From positions 1 to 6,126 of the forward strand of contig JAQBUJ010000218.1 of the NCBI GenBank assembly GCA_027623845.1: DNA of 6,126 nucleotides. Reading direction: 5' to 3'. The translations under genes and the position numbers were made by a program. Below are positions 1 to 5,821 of this stretch, piece by piece. The notes under the pieces are model-generated. The model made no database searches and was not told the DNA's origin. It saw only the letters and a program-made list of their open reading frames with translations. The stretch comes from Pseudomonadota bacterium (GTDB lineage Bacteria > Pseudomonadota > Alphaproteobacteria > Thalassobaculales > Thalassobaculaceae). Position 1 is the stretch's first letter. Each line of letters starts with the position of its first letter.

Positions 1-78
1 GCTGGCCAGGGCGTCGGCGACGCAATGCGCGTGATCATGCCCAGGAGCGGCGAACCGCCCGCGATATATCCGTTCCAT
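1..78 (-). CDS. zur: Fur-family regulator, probably Zur (N-terminal fragment)
   Basis: The frame is open on the minus strand to the left edge, so only the first 26 residues are present. They read MERIYRGRFAAPGHDH and then AHCVADALAS. A His/Asp/Cys-rich HDHxxC stretch followed by a V-x-x-AL helix is typical of the N-terminus of alphaproteobacterial Zur proteins, just before the winged-helix domain; this is from family knowledge. Zur is a cytoplasmic zinc sensor that represses zinc uptake genes. I chose the start at 78 because GGAAGG lies 6 bases upstream. An in-frame ATG at 120 would add 14 residues, but it has no Shine-Dalgarno sequence and falls about at the predicted transcription start. 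The Zur-box-like palindrome immediately upstream supports the call and suggests autoregulation. The DNA-binding and metal-binding domains are outside the window, so another Fur-family member is possible. Confidence 0.62.
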   Translation of the reverse strand, partial: MERIYRGRFAAPGHDHAHCVADALAS

Positions 79-120
79 CTCCGGCCTTCCGGCGGTTTCA
101 CTGTGTTCCGGCACCCTCAT

Positions 121-139
121 AATGTTATAGTATTGCATT
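121..139. promoter_or_regulatory. Zur-box-like operator
   Basis: AATGTTATA-G-TATTGCATT is an imperfect 19-bp palindrome around a central G, with 7 of 9 positions matching between the arms. It resembles the alphaproteobacterial Zur consensus, roughly AATGTTATA-N-TATAACATT. The left arm matches that consensus fully and the right arm differs at two positions. It covers the -10 element of the promoter predicted for the downstream zur-like gene, the expected place for a repressor site. Confidence 0.55.
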
Positions 140-152
140 AATGTTTTGGGAA
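124..152 (-). promoter_or_regulatory. Candidate sigma70 promoter for the zur-like gene
   Basis: Read on the minus strand, TTCCCA (147-152) and TATAAC (124-129) are separated by 17 bases, matching the -35 and -10 consensus at 4/6 and 5/6. Transcription would begin near 117, giving a leader of about 40 bases to the ATG at 78. The Zur-box-like palindrome overlaps the -10, so zinc-loaded regulator would be expected to block it. Confidence 0.4.
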
Positions 153-175
153 GCGGATTGAACGCAGCTTTGCCC

Positions 176-334
176 TTATGACGGCGCCCCGGCGCGGCGG
201 CTCATCTCGCGCTCAATCGCCTCAAGCAATTGCGCGTGCTCCAGCGTCAGAGAGCCTTGCGAGGCCAGCCAGTTGCCATCCTCCCAGGCCTCGCGCAATT
301 CATCGTCGCTCAGGTCCGATACCGGCTTGGACAT
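176..334 (-). CDS. Small hypothetical protein, 52 aa
   Basis: A complete 52-codon frame starts at an ATG preceded by GGAG with 6-base spacing, a good ribosome binding site, and ends in TAA. The product is acidic and looks helical. It begins MSKPVSDLSDDELREAWEDG and continues with a second predicted helix around residues 30-47 (LTLEHAQLLEAIEREM). There is no signal peptide, membrane segment or cysteine motif. It lies between the response regulators and the zur-like gene in the same direction: 162 bases after the regulator at 497-982 and 55 bases before the Zur-box region. Its C-terminal coding segment (EREMS) is similar to a short stretch upstream of the other repeat copy (ERELS at about 1085-1100), so the C-terminus may have been altered by an insertion of about 16 bases. 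I do not recognise the family. The ribosome binding site and amino-acid composition favour a real gene. Confidence 0.55.
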   Translation of the reverse strand: MSKPVSDLSDDELREAWEDGNWLASQGSLTLEHAQLLEAIEREMSRRAGAPS

Positions 335-404
335 TCAAGGCTCCGTTGGCGTCAGTCGATCGCCGGCAAGTTACCGAATTTTCTCAAGCCACGGTGCGGG
401 CGTT

Positions 405-423
405 TAGCCGGTGCAGCCGGCTA
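405..423. other. Hairpin between the 52-aa ORF and the response regulator
   Basis: TAGCCGG (405-411) pairs perfectly with CCGGCTA (417-423) around the loop TGCAG, a 7-bp GC-rich stem. It lies downstream of the minus-strand regulator that ends at 497. No T-run follows on either strand, so it is not a canonical Rho-independent terminator. It could protect an mRNA 3' end or be incidental. Confidence 0.3.
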
Positions 424-496
424 TCGTCCGTCGACAGGCCACGCCAAGAGATGGCGAAAAGGACAACCACGAATCCGGCAGACCGCTAGCGCCGTA

Positions 497-982
497 TCAG
501 ATCATTGCCAGATCATTGTCCTGCAATTTATTCAACAATCCCTTGATCGTGCGCCGCTTTAAATCCAACTGGCCGGGCGTATAGGGCGCCTTGGCCAGCC
601 ACAGCTTCATTCGATTGGTCAATTGGCTAATACCTTCCGTCTTCATCACGTAATCGTCGGCGCCGGCCTCGAATGCCGGGATCAGCGCGGCGGGATCGGT
701 AACGGCGGTGGCGATAATAATCGGCACGCTCTTGCTGATCTCCTCTCGGACCTGGCTGATGAAACTCAAGCCGCCTTCAGCGCTGTAGTTACCACTGGAG
801 ATGAAAACCCCGAGGTCGATGACACACAGATCAACCGGCGACGCGCGTAGGCCCTCCAGCGCCGTCTCAACATCCTCGAAATGCACAATATCGCCCAAAA
901 ATTCATCGGCCACGGATATGAATAAATAAGATTGAAGCGCGTCATCTTCGAGCAGCAGAACCCGTTGGCAATCATCCGACAT
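497..982 (-). CDS. Single-domain response regulator, copy 1 (CheY-like)
   Basis: The 161-residue protein is a receiver (REC) domain from about residue 6 to 126 with no recognisable output domain. The phosphorylation site is complete: acidic residues E12, D13 and D14, phosphoacceptor D56 in VIDLG, conserved T92, Y111 at the aromatic switch position and K114 in GADDYVMK. A tail of about 35 residues follows, containing a basic LDLKRRTIK segment of unknown role. It is cytoplasmic and presumably takes phosphate from a histidine kinase not encoded here. The start at 982 has GGAGG six bases upstream. It is a paralogue of 1154-1639, with 22 differences in 161 residues, only one of them between residues 41 and 121. 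A longer insert than in CheY between D56 and the next helix (FISSGNYSAEGG) resembles REC domains of larger sensory proteins. The kinase partner and output are unknown. Confidence 0.88.
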   Translation of the reverse strand: MSDDCQRVLLLEDDALQSYLFISVADEFLGDIVHFEDVETALEGLRASPVDLCVIDLGVFISSGNYSAEGGLSFISQVREEISKSVPIIIATAVTDPAALIPAFEAGADDYVMKTEGISQLTNRMKLWLAKAPYTPGQLDLKRRTIKGLLNKLQDNDLAMI

Positions 983-1021
983 CGCACGCCTCCACGGCGG
1001 TCACCAATTCGTCATTCTCAG

Positions 1022-1100
1022 CCGGCTATAGCATTGTATCGCTTTTTTTGAAAAGCAGTTTGAAAGCGACTTCGCCCTTATGATGGCTCAGCTCGCGCTC
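1022..1100 (-). repeat. Diverged repeat segment, copy B (upstream of regulator copy 1)
   Basis: This is the counterpart of 121-200. Both share CATAAGGGC, a TTCAA-x-x-x-GCTT block, an A-run and a CTATA element in the same order. The Zur-box palindrome of copy A is not preserved here: the sequence corresponding to its left arm reads GCCGGCTATA. If functional, this copy should therefore have lost zinc control. Confidence 0.5.
1025..1054 (-). promoter_or_regulatory. Candidate promoter for regulator copy 1
   Basis: On the minus strand TTTTCA (1049-1054) and TATAGC (1025-1030) are 18 bases apart. These positions correspond to the promoter predicted for the zur-like gene in repeat copy A, with one extra base in the spacer. 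Transcription would start near 1018, about 36 bases before the ATG at 982. The hexamers are only fair matches. Confidence 0.25.
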
Positions 1101-1153
1101 TGGCGAGAGTTAAAAAACGCAAGCTACAACGCCGACGGGTTGCTGGCGCGGGA

Positions 1154-1639
1154 TCAGATCATTACGAGATTATCGTCCTGCAGCTTTTCCAATAATTCCT
1201 TGATGGTCCGCCGCTTTAGATCCAATTGATCGGGCGTATAAAACGCTCTGCCCAGCCACACCTTCATTCGATCGATCAATTGGCTTATGCCTTCCGTCTT
1301 CATCACGTAATCGTCGGCGCCGGCCTCGAATGCCGGGATCAGCGCGGCGGGATCGGTGACAGCGGTGGCGATAATAATCGGCACGCTCTTGCTGATCTCC
1401 TCTCGGACCCGGCTGATGAAACTCAAGCCGCCTTCAGCGCTGTAGTTACCGCTGGAGATGAAAACCCCGAGGTCGATGACACACAGATCAACCGGCGACG
1501 CGCGTAGGCCCTCCAGCGCCAACTCAACATCCTCGAAATGCACAATATCGTCCAAAAATTCACCCGCGACAGACATAAACAACGTGGTTTGAAGCGCATC
1601 ATCCTCAAGCAATAGAACCCGTTTGCGATCATCCGGCAT
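1154..1639 (-). CDS. Single-domain response regulator, copy 2 (CheY-like)
   Basis: This is a second 161-residue receiver-only protein, about 86% identical to the product of 497-982. All catalytic residues are kept: E12, D13, D14, phosphoacceptor D56, T92, Y111 and K114. Differences cluster at the ends. In the N-terminal third they include residues 18, 19, 22, 26, 30 and 40, on or near the first helix after the acidic pocket, a common kinase-recognition surface in REC domains. In the C-terminal tail they include 130, 131, 133, 148 and 151. This pattern suggests the copies may have different partners while keeping the same phosphorylation chemistry. The start has GGAGG six bases upstream (GGAGGCGTGCC then ATG). 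The ATG lies inside the 3' end of the 40-residue ORF at 1629-1751, so translation may be coupled. It is probably transcribed ahead of copy 1. Confidence 0.88.
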   Translation of the reverse strand: MPDDRKRVLLLEDDALQTTLFMSVAGEFLDDIVHFEDVELALEGLRASPVDLCVIDLGVFISSGNYSAEGGLSFISRVREEISKSVPIIIATAVTDPAALIPAFEAGADDYVMKTEGISQLIDRMKVWLGRAFYTPDQLDLKRRTIKELLEKLQDDNLVMI

Positions 1640-1751
1640 GGCACGCCTCCATGACCGCCGCCACCGCGATATTCGCCTCTGAACGGCGCTGGAAAAAGAC
1701 CGAACCCTCCGCCTTTTTGTCCGACTCTGCTTCGGCCCGGATGAAACGCAT
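1629..1751 (-). CDS. Small ORF overlapping the regulator start, 40 aa
   Basis: The frame begins MRFIRAEAESDKKAEGSVFF and ends AVMEACHAG with TGA at 1629-1631, overlapping the regulator gene by 11 bases in another frame. GAAGG followed by TGAT sits 8-9 bases upstream of the ATG at 1751. An ATG two codons earlier (1757) is too close to that site. The product is charged and probably helical, with no signal peptide or recognised domain. The overlap with a strong internal GGAGG suggests translational coupling, so it may act as a leader ORF setting regulator expression or encode a small partner. A decayed relative seems to precede the other regulator copy. Support is composition, ribosome binding site and arrangement only; a chance frame in the 5' flank cannot be excluded. 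Confidence 0.4.
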   Translation of the reverse strand: MRFIRAEAESDKKAEGSVFFQRRSEANIAVAAVMEACHAG

Positions 1752-1973
1752 CAACATCACCTTCGTTTTTGCCGACCCAATACAGCCCTGTCCGAGGCTT
1801 CGTCCTCGCCACGGTGATCAAGCTAGGCCGGCTTTATTAAGAAATGATAACCACCACCATTCTGTTATCCGCCGTTGATCCATGCGCAATCCTTGCAGTC
1901 GCCGGGATTGCCTCGGTAAAACTGCCGGCGACAGGGGCGCTAGACGCCCAATCAACGTCCGACGGAGCCCGCC
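1752..1973. other. Divergent intergenic region before the monooxygenase
   Basis: Divergent transcription starts here: regulators to the left, oxidoreductase operon to the right. For the plus strand, TTGCAG (1893-1898) and TAAAAC (1917-1922), 18 bases apart, form a weak promoter candidate. A 5-bp hairpin, GGGCG-CTAGA-CGCCC (1935-1949), would lie in the leader. GGAG at 1963-1966 is the ribosome binding site, 6-7 bases before the ATG. An AT-richer patch at about 1832-1865 could hold operator sites, but I see no convincing palindrome. No transcription regulator gene for the operon is present nearby. Confidence 0.35.
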
Positions 1974-3602
1974 ATGCCCGATTCCGCACACCAACCAAGC
2001 CGCTCAACCGCCGGCGCCACAGATTTCGACGTGGTCATCGTCGGCGCCGGGTTCGCCGGCATGTATATGCTGCACCGCTTGCGCGGGCTGGGTATGAGCG
2101 CCCGGGTATACGAGGCTGGCGATGGGGTCGGCGGAACCTGGTACTGGAACCGCTATCCCGGCGCCCGTTGCGACGTCGAGAGCGTCCAGTATTCCTACCA
2201 GTTCGACAAGGAGCTGGAGCAGGAATGGACCTGGAGCGAGAAATACTCGCCGCAGGGAGAGATTCTGAAATACGCCAATCACGTCGCCGACCGTTTCGAT
2301 CTGCGCCGCGATATCCAGTTCGAGACCAAGGTCGCCTCGACCACCTATGACGAGGGCAACGGCACCTGGAGCGTGGTCACCGATGCCGGCGAGACCGTCA
2401 CCTCGGGCTATGTGGTGATGGCCACCGGTTGCCTGTCGTCGTTCAATATGCCGAAGTTTGAGGGTGTCGAGGATTTCAAAGGCGCCAGCTACCACACCGG
2501 GCATTGGCCGCATGAGGGCGTCGATTTCACCGGCCTGCGGGTCGGCGTCATCGGCACCGGCTCCTCGGCAATCCAGTCGATCCCGGAGATCGCCAAGCAA
2601 GCCAAACACCTGACGGTGTTTCAGCGCACCGCCAACTACACGATCCCGGCCCGCAACGCCAAGCTAGCCGAGGAATACGTGCAGTCGATCAAGGCGGACT
2701 ATTCAGGCCTGCGCGAGCGGGCCAAGAAAATGCCGTCGGGCTATTCATTCCCGTTCAACGCCGGGTCGGTGCTGGAAGTGCCCGAGGAGGAATACCGGCG
2801 TGAGTATCGCAGCCGCTGGGAGAAGGGCGGAACCGCCTATCTCGGCGCCTATGGCGATCTGTTGCTCAAACCCGAGGCCAACAAGACGGCGGCCAATTTC
2901 GTCAAGGACATGATCCGCGAGACGGTGACCGACCCCGCCGTGGCCGAATTGTTGTGCCCGACCAATATCATCGGCTGCAAGCGGCTCTGCGTCGATACCG
3001 ACTATTACGCCACCTATAATCGTCCGAATGTGAAGCTGGTCGATATCTCCAAGGCGCCGATCGACACCATCACCCCGGAGGGCCTCAGGCACGACGACAT
3101 TGATTACCAGTTCGACGCCATCGTTTTCGCCACCGGCTTTGACGCGATGACCGGGGCGCTGTTCAACATCGACATCAAGGGCAAGGGCGGCGAGTCGCTG
3201 AAGGAGAAGTGGACTGGCGGTCCGCAAACCTATCTCGGTCTGACCACCGTCGGCTTCCCCAATATGTTCACCATCACCGGTCCCGGCAGCCCGTCGGTGC
3301 TGACCAACATGCTGCCCTCGATCGAGCAACATGTGAACTTCATCGCCGATTGTCTGTCCTATATGCGCGAGCACGGCCATAGCCGGATTGAGCCGGAATT
3401 GCAGGCCGAGCTGGATTGGGGCGTGCATGTGAACGAGGTCGCCGACCTGTCGCTGCGTTCGACCTGCGCCTCCTGGTATGTCGGGGCAAACGTGCCCGGC
3501 AAGCCGCGGGTCTTCATGCCCTATATCGGCGGTTTTCCGCGTTATGTCGCGGAATGTGAGCGGGTGGTCGAGAACGGCTACCAGGGCTTTCAGCTGGCGT
3601 AA
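1974..3602 (+). CDS. Type I Baeyer-Villiger monooxygenase (FAD/NADPH)
   Basis: This 542-residue flavoprotein is predicted to insert one oxygen atom next to a ketone carbonyl, giving an ester or lactone, using FAD, NADPH and O2 in the cytoplasm. Motifs in order: FAD-binding GAGFAG at 24-29; the GGTWYWNRYPGARCD block at 53-67; the Baeyer-Villiger fingerprint FxGxxxHxxxWP at 168-179, intact; a second nucleotide-binding GTGSSA at 194-199; KR at 336-337, aligning with the NADPH/peroxyflavin-contacting Lys-Arg pair of characterised enzymes; and ATGF at 386-389. The length fits the cyclohexanone and phenylacetone monooxygenase group. The start has GGAG upstream. The gene is 21 bases from the Gfo/Idh/MocA gene, so the two are probably co-transcribed. 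The fingerprint separates it from plain flavin-containing or N-hydroxylating monooxygenases. The substrate (cyclic, aryl or steroid ketone) cannot be told from sequence. Confidence 0.92.
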   Translation: MPDSAHQPSRSTAGATDFDVVIVGAGFAGMYMLHRLRGLGMSARVYEAGDGVGGTWYWNRYPGARCDVESVQYSYQFDKELEQEWTWSEKYSPQGEILKYANHVADRFDLRRDIQFETKVASTTYDEGNGTWSVVTDAGETVTSGYVVMATGCLSSFNMPKFEGVEDFKGASYHTGHWPHEGVDFTGLRVGVIGTGSSAIQSIPEIAKQAKHLTVFQRTANYTIPARNAKLAEEYVQSIKADYSGLRERAKKMPSGYSFPFNAGSVLEVPEEEYRREYRSRWEKGGTAYLGAYGDLLLKPEANKTAANFVKDMIRETVTDPAVAELLCPTNIIGCKRLCVDTDYYATYNRPNVKLVDISKAPIDTITPEGLRHDDIDYQFDAIVFATGFDAMTGALFNIDIKGKGGESLKEKWTGGPQTYLGLTTVGFPNMFTITGPGSPSVLTNMLPSIEQHVNFIADCLSYMREHGHSRIEPELQAELDWGVHVNEVADLSLRSTCASWYVGANVPGKPRVFMPYIGGFPRYVAECERVVENGYQGFQLA

Positions 3603-3623
3603 TAACCGGGAAGGAGCCGGCCC

Positions 3624-4637
3624 ATGGCACAGCCTCCTGCTGTCCTGCTTTGCGGCTATGGCGCCTTCGGGCGACAGCATGGCGAGGCCTGGCGACGGGC
3701 AGTACCGGGCCTGCGGTTACAGGTCGCCGACCCCAGCGAAGCGGCCCGCGCCGCCGCCCGCGAGGCGGGATGCGCACCACAGGATATCGCGGCCAAGGCC
3801 GAGGATCTGATCGCTGGCGCCGACATCGTCGACATCGTCAGCACCTCCGATGATCACTACCGGCTGGCCCGCGCCGCGCTCGACGCCGGTAAGCCGGTGC
3901 TGATCGAGAAACCGGCGGTCAAAACCTTGGCCGAGGCCGAGGATCTGTGCGCCGTCGCCGAGGCCGCCGGGTTGCCGGCGCAAGTGCAGTTCGTGCTCCG
4001 CGCCCATCCCCTGGTGATCCAGGCCCAGCGCCTGCTGGCCGAGGGGCGGATTGGCCGGCTGGTCGCCATGGATGCGGTGTTCACCGGCTGGAAACGGATG
4101 CGCCCGGACGCCACCCTGCTGGAGAATGACGGCGTCCACATGCTCGACCTGATGCGGCTGTTCGCCGGCGCCGCACCGGAAGAATTCACCGTCACCGGTG
4201 ACCATCTGCTCGGTGGACCGATCGCCGAGACCGTGCATCTGCGCCTCGGTTATCCCGGCGGCGCCCGCGGCTATCTCAGACTCGGCATCATGTTCGGCGG
4301 CAAACAGAACGACGCCTATCTCGCCGGCTCTCTGACCACCAAGACCTTGACCTTGATCGGCGATCAGGGCTCGATCGGGCTCGACTTCAATGGCGACACC
4401 ATGGACATCACCGAGATCACCTATCGGGCGACCGAAGGTGGCCACACCCCGACCATCGGCGCGATGCAGCAGACGCGAGTGGTCAACATCACCCCAGTGG
4501 TCCTGCTGACCGAATGCTTTCGCCAGTTCCTGAGCGCCGTAGCCGGAGAAGGAGCGGTGCTCTGTGATCTGCAACAAGGGGCGGTCGAGATGACCCGATT
4601 GCTGGAACGGGCGCGGGCGGACTTGGCCAAGGAATGA
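3624..4637 (+). CDS. Gfo/Idh/MocA-family NAD(P)-dependent oxidoreductase
   Basis: The 337-residue protein has an N-terminal Rossmann fold (about 5-125) with GYGAFG at 11-16, the EKP motif at 95-97 that positions nicotinamide and substrate in this family, and a C-terminal alpha/beta domain. H172 and D175 in GVHMLDLMRLF correspond to the usual GxHxxD catalytic segment. Relatives oxidise or reduce hydroxyl groups of sugars, inositols and related cyclic compounds, and some act on biliverdin or dihydrodiols. The usual position of E95-K96 suggests an active enzyme rather than a structural homologue. AAGGAG lies 7 bases before the ATG, and the gap of 21 bases from the monooxygenase points to one operon. 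A reasonable inference is that it supplies or consumes a ketone or alcohol linked to the monooxygenase step. The substrate is unknown. Confidence 0.88.
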   Translation: MAQPPAVLLCGYGAFGRQHGEAWRRAVPGLRLQVADPSEAARAAAREAGCAPQDIAAKAEDLIAGADIVDIVSTSDDHYRLARAALDAGKPVLIEKPAVKTLAEAEDLCAVAEAAGLPAQVQFVLRAHPLVIQAQRLLAEGRIGRLVAMDAVFTGWKRMRPDATLLENDGVHMLDLMRLFAGAAPEEFTVTGDHLLGGPIAETVHLRLGYPGGARGYLRLGIMFGGKQNDAYLAGSLTTKTLTLIGDQGSIGLDFNGDTMDITEITYRATEGGHTPTIGAMQQTRVVNITPVVLLTECFRQFLSAVAGEGAVLCDLQQGAVEMTRLLERARADLAKE

Positions 4638-4674
4638 CACCGGCATGAGGAAAGGTCGGGTTGTTCACCGCGTG

Positions 4675-4701
4675 CAGCGGAAGCGATTCACGCTGTTTTT
4701 T
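4675..4701 (+). terminator. Candidate Rho-independent terminator of the BVMO operon
   Basis: CAGCG (4675-4679) can pair with CGCTG (4691-4695), directly followed by six T residues (4696-4701), 37 bases after the Gfo/Idh/MocA stop. An alternative stem is GCGTG (4670-4674) with CACGC (4689-4693). Each stem is only 5 bp with a large loop, so strength is uncertain. Confidence 0.45.
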
Positions 4702-4912
4702 GATTGTAGAGCGGATCTACGCACTCAAGACACGCCCTATTTCTCCATTCAACATCTGGCGCTTTTTCCTTTGAGAAATATTTTGAAACTTCGGGCTCTT
4801 TCCAACAAATTCATCCAACCCAATGCGGATGATCTGCTTTTCAACCACGCCTAAAGTCACTAACCGGCCCTCGCCAAACCCTCATCACATCTTCAGCGAC
4901 TCCACCGGCCTG
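4702..4912. other. Convergent intergenic region
   Basis: This AT-richer stretch separates two convergent genes. It contains a small inverted repeat, GTAGA-GCGGA-TCTAC (4706-4720). An open frame at 4645-4854 lacks a ribosome binding site and family features. I see no RNA gene or clear terminator for the minus-strand oxygenase. Confidence 0.4.
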
Positions 4913-5734
4913 TTAAGCATTCAGCCCAGCCTGTTCGCGAAACCACTTGGTGATCACGTATTTTGAACCGCTCAACACCGGCTGGGCTTCGTGCAAAACG
5001 TTCACGTTGGGTACGCCGTCAAGGCCGAGGTTGTTCCACGCCACGGCGAGACCTGGGACCGGGTTAAACGTGCGGCCGATGCGTTCAAACCGGGTGCTGC
5101 CGCCTGCGGCCACGGCGTTGAGGTAGATCATCACGGTCCAGGTCCGCTGGCCGCCCGAGTTGGTATGCGTCTCGAATTCCTTGGTATCCGGCGTGAACCA
5201 GTCGGTATGCGCCTTAAAATATTCCCCAACGTCGTAACGCTGGCCTTGTATCGGCTCGGAGAATGACGGGTCGCAGCCGATAAGACCGGCGATCCGCGCA
5301 TCGATTTGACTCATCAAGTCCGGGTTCGCCGCTCGCATATGGCAGGTCCGGCTGGTGCGATAATCGGCCGGTCCCACGGTCACCGTTGACCGGCTGAGAG
5401 AGGTGTCGATGACTTTGACCAGGGAAACGCATTCTTCGGGCGAGAGCAGCTCCGGCACCTCATAAAGCTGAGCAAGCCCGGTATCCAGCCGCCACGCCCT
5501 GGGCTGGCTCGACGCCTTGGTAATCGGGGCATGATAGAGACTGAACCATGGCTCCCCGTCGGCGCCGTCGGAAGGCGGGGTATCGACCGGGCGATAGCCG
5601 CCAAGCTCGCTGGAAATCTCGTTCGGATCAAATCCCTGATCGGCGGCGCGCTGGTACATTTCGTCCAACGCACAACCCCGCCGCAGATTGAGCCGCAGCC
5701 AGTCTCGCCAATCATCAGAAAGCGGTTGCGTCAT
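4913..5734 (-). CDS. Prolyl-4-hydroxylase-like 2OG-Fe(II) oxygenase
   Basis: The 273-residue protein carries a P4H-type double-stranded beta-helix domain (about 90-268). The iron ligands are visible as H176 and D178 (HTD in YFKAHTDWF) and distal H248 (VLHEAQPV), and K258 (SGSKYVITKWFRE) fits the 2-oxoglutarate-binding lysine. GGSTRF at 211-216 matches the family GGxTxF turn. The first 60 residues form a helical module (DWLRLNLRRGCALDEMYQRA, then GFDP) of a type often preceding the catalytic domain in bacterial homologues, possibly for substrate binding. I chose the start at 5734 because GGAG lies 8 bases upstream. An in-frame ATG at 5803 would add 23 residues that look unlike protein. The gene is convergent with the operon to its left. 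It probably hydroxylates a proline or other residue, or a small molecule; the substrate is unknown. Confidence 0.88.
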   Translation of the reverse strand: MTQPLSDDWRDWLRLNLRRGCALDEMYQRAADQGFDPNEISSELGGYRPVDTPPSDGADGEPWFSLYHAPITKASSQPRAWRLDTGLAQLYEVPELLSPEECVSLVKVIDTSLSRSTVTVGPADYRTSRTCHMRAANPDLMSQIDARIAGLIGCDPSFSEPIQGQRYDVGEYFKAHTDWFTPDTKEFETHTNSGGQRTWTVMIYLNAVAAGGSTRFERIGRTFNPVPGLAVAWNNLGLDGVPNVNVLHEAQPVLSGSKYVITKWFREQAGLNA

Positions 5735-5821
5735 CCGGGTTTCTCCATCGGATTTCCGGCGTCCGACCCGGTGGATCGAGCTTTCGACGCCACCGCCCGA
5801 CACGCCCGGGTAACGTCAAAA

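Larger units (their letters stand above)
121..200 (-). repeat. Diverged repeat segment, copy A (upstream of zur)
   Basis: This stretch aligns with about 1022-1100. From the CATAAGGGC motif onward on the minus strand I count roughly three quarters identity over about 65 bases, with one single-base gap. Copy A also carries about 16 extra GC-rich bases near 181-197. Both copies contain a promoter-like TATA element and precede a gene start. It could be a duplicated promoter segment or a member of a dispersed repeat family; one window cannot separate these. Confidence 0.5.
972..1109 (-). pseudogene. Possible decayed small ORF upstream of regulator copy 1
   Basis: In the minus frame that ends with TGA at 972-974, the translation contains ERELSHHKGEVAF, then LLFKKSDTML, an in-frame TAG at 1026-1028, then TAVEACDVG and stop. 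The end matches the intact small ORF upstream of the other regulator (AVMEACHAG), with the same stop overlap into the regulator start. The middle is weakly similar too (LLFKKS against VFFQRRS). The TAG and an upstream TAA at 1110-1112 indicate decay if it was ever a gene. The 3' match alone could reflect the duplicated regulator 5' flank, so confidence is low. Confidence 0.3.
485..1660. repeat. Tandem direct duplication of the regulator unit
   Basis: Bases 485-1003 and 1142-1660 are direct repeats with a constant offset of 657. Each contains one complete response regulator gene, about 12 bases beyond its stop and about 20 bases upstream including the ribosome binding site. The central parts, 633-863 and 1290-1520, differ at only about 4 of 231 bases. 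The first 119 coding bases (864-982 against 1521-1639) differ at about 23, and the 3' coding end is diverged as well. Confidence 0.85.

Noticed and set aside
405..423. Rho-independent terminator for the regulator gene
   Set aside because: The stem is good but there is no T-run on either strand, so it is listed only as a hairpin.
178..562. Two plus-strand open frames over the small-ORF region
   Set aside because: They are Arg/Ala/Pro-rich with no recognisable domain and no good ribosome binding site. The minus-strand 52-codon frame has a better start and composition.
1423..1821. Minus-strand 132-codon open frame across the regulator 5' end
   Set aside because: It overlaps the regulator in another frame for much of its length, needs a non-ATG start without a ribosome binding site, and is Gly/Arg-rich.
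2745..3680. Long open frame (311 codons) on the minus strand opposite the monooxygenase
   Set aside because: The plus-strand protein here carries all family motifs. The antisense frame is open only because of GC-rich third positions, and its translation has low-complexity, motif-free composition.
3717..4646. Long open frame (309 codons) on the minus strand opposite the Gfo/Idh/MocA gene
   Set aside because: It is a shadow of a well-supported gene; its translation has repeated G/H/Q/D-rich stretches typical of antisense reading and no domain signature.
4645..4854. Plus-strand 69-codon open frame after the operon
   Set aside because: It has no convincing ribosome binding site, runs through the candidate terminator, and its translation matches no family I recognise.
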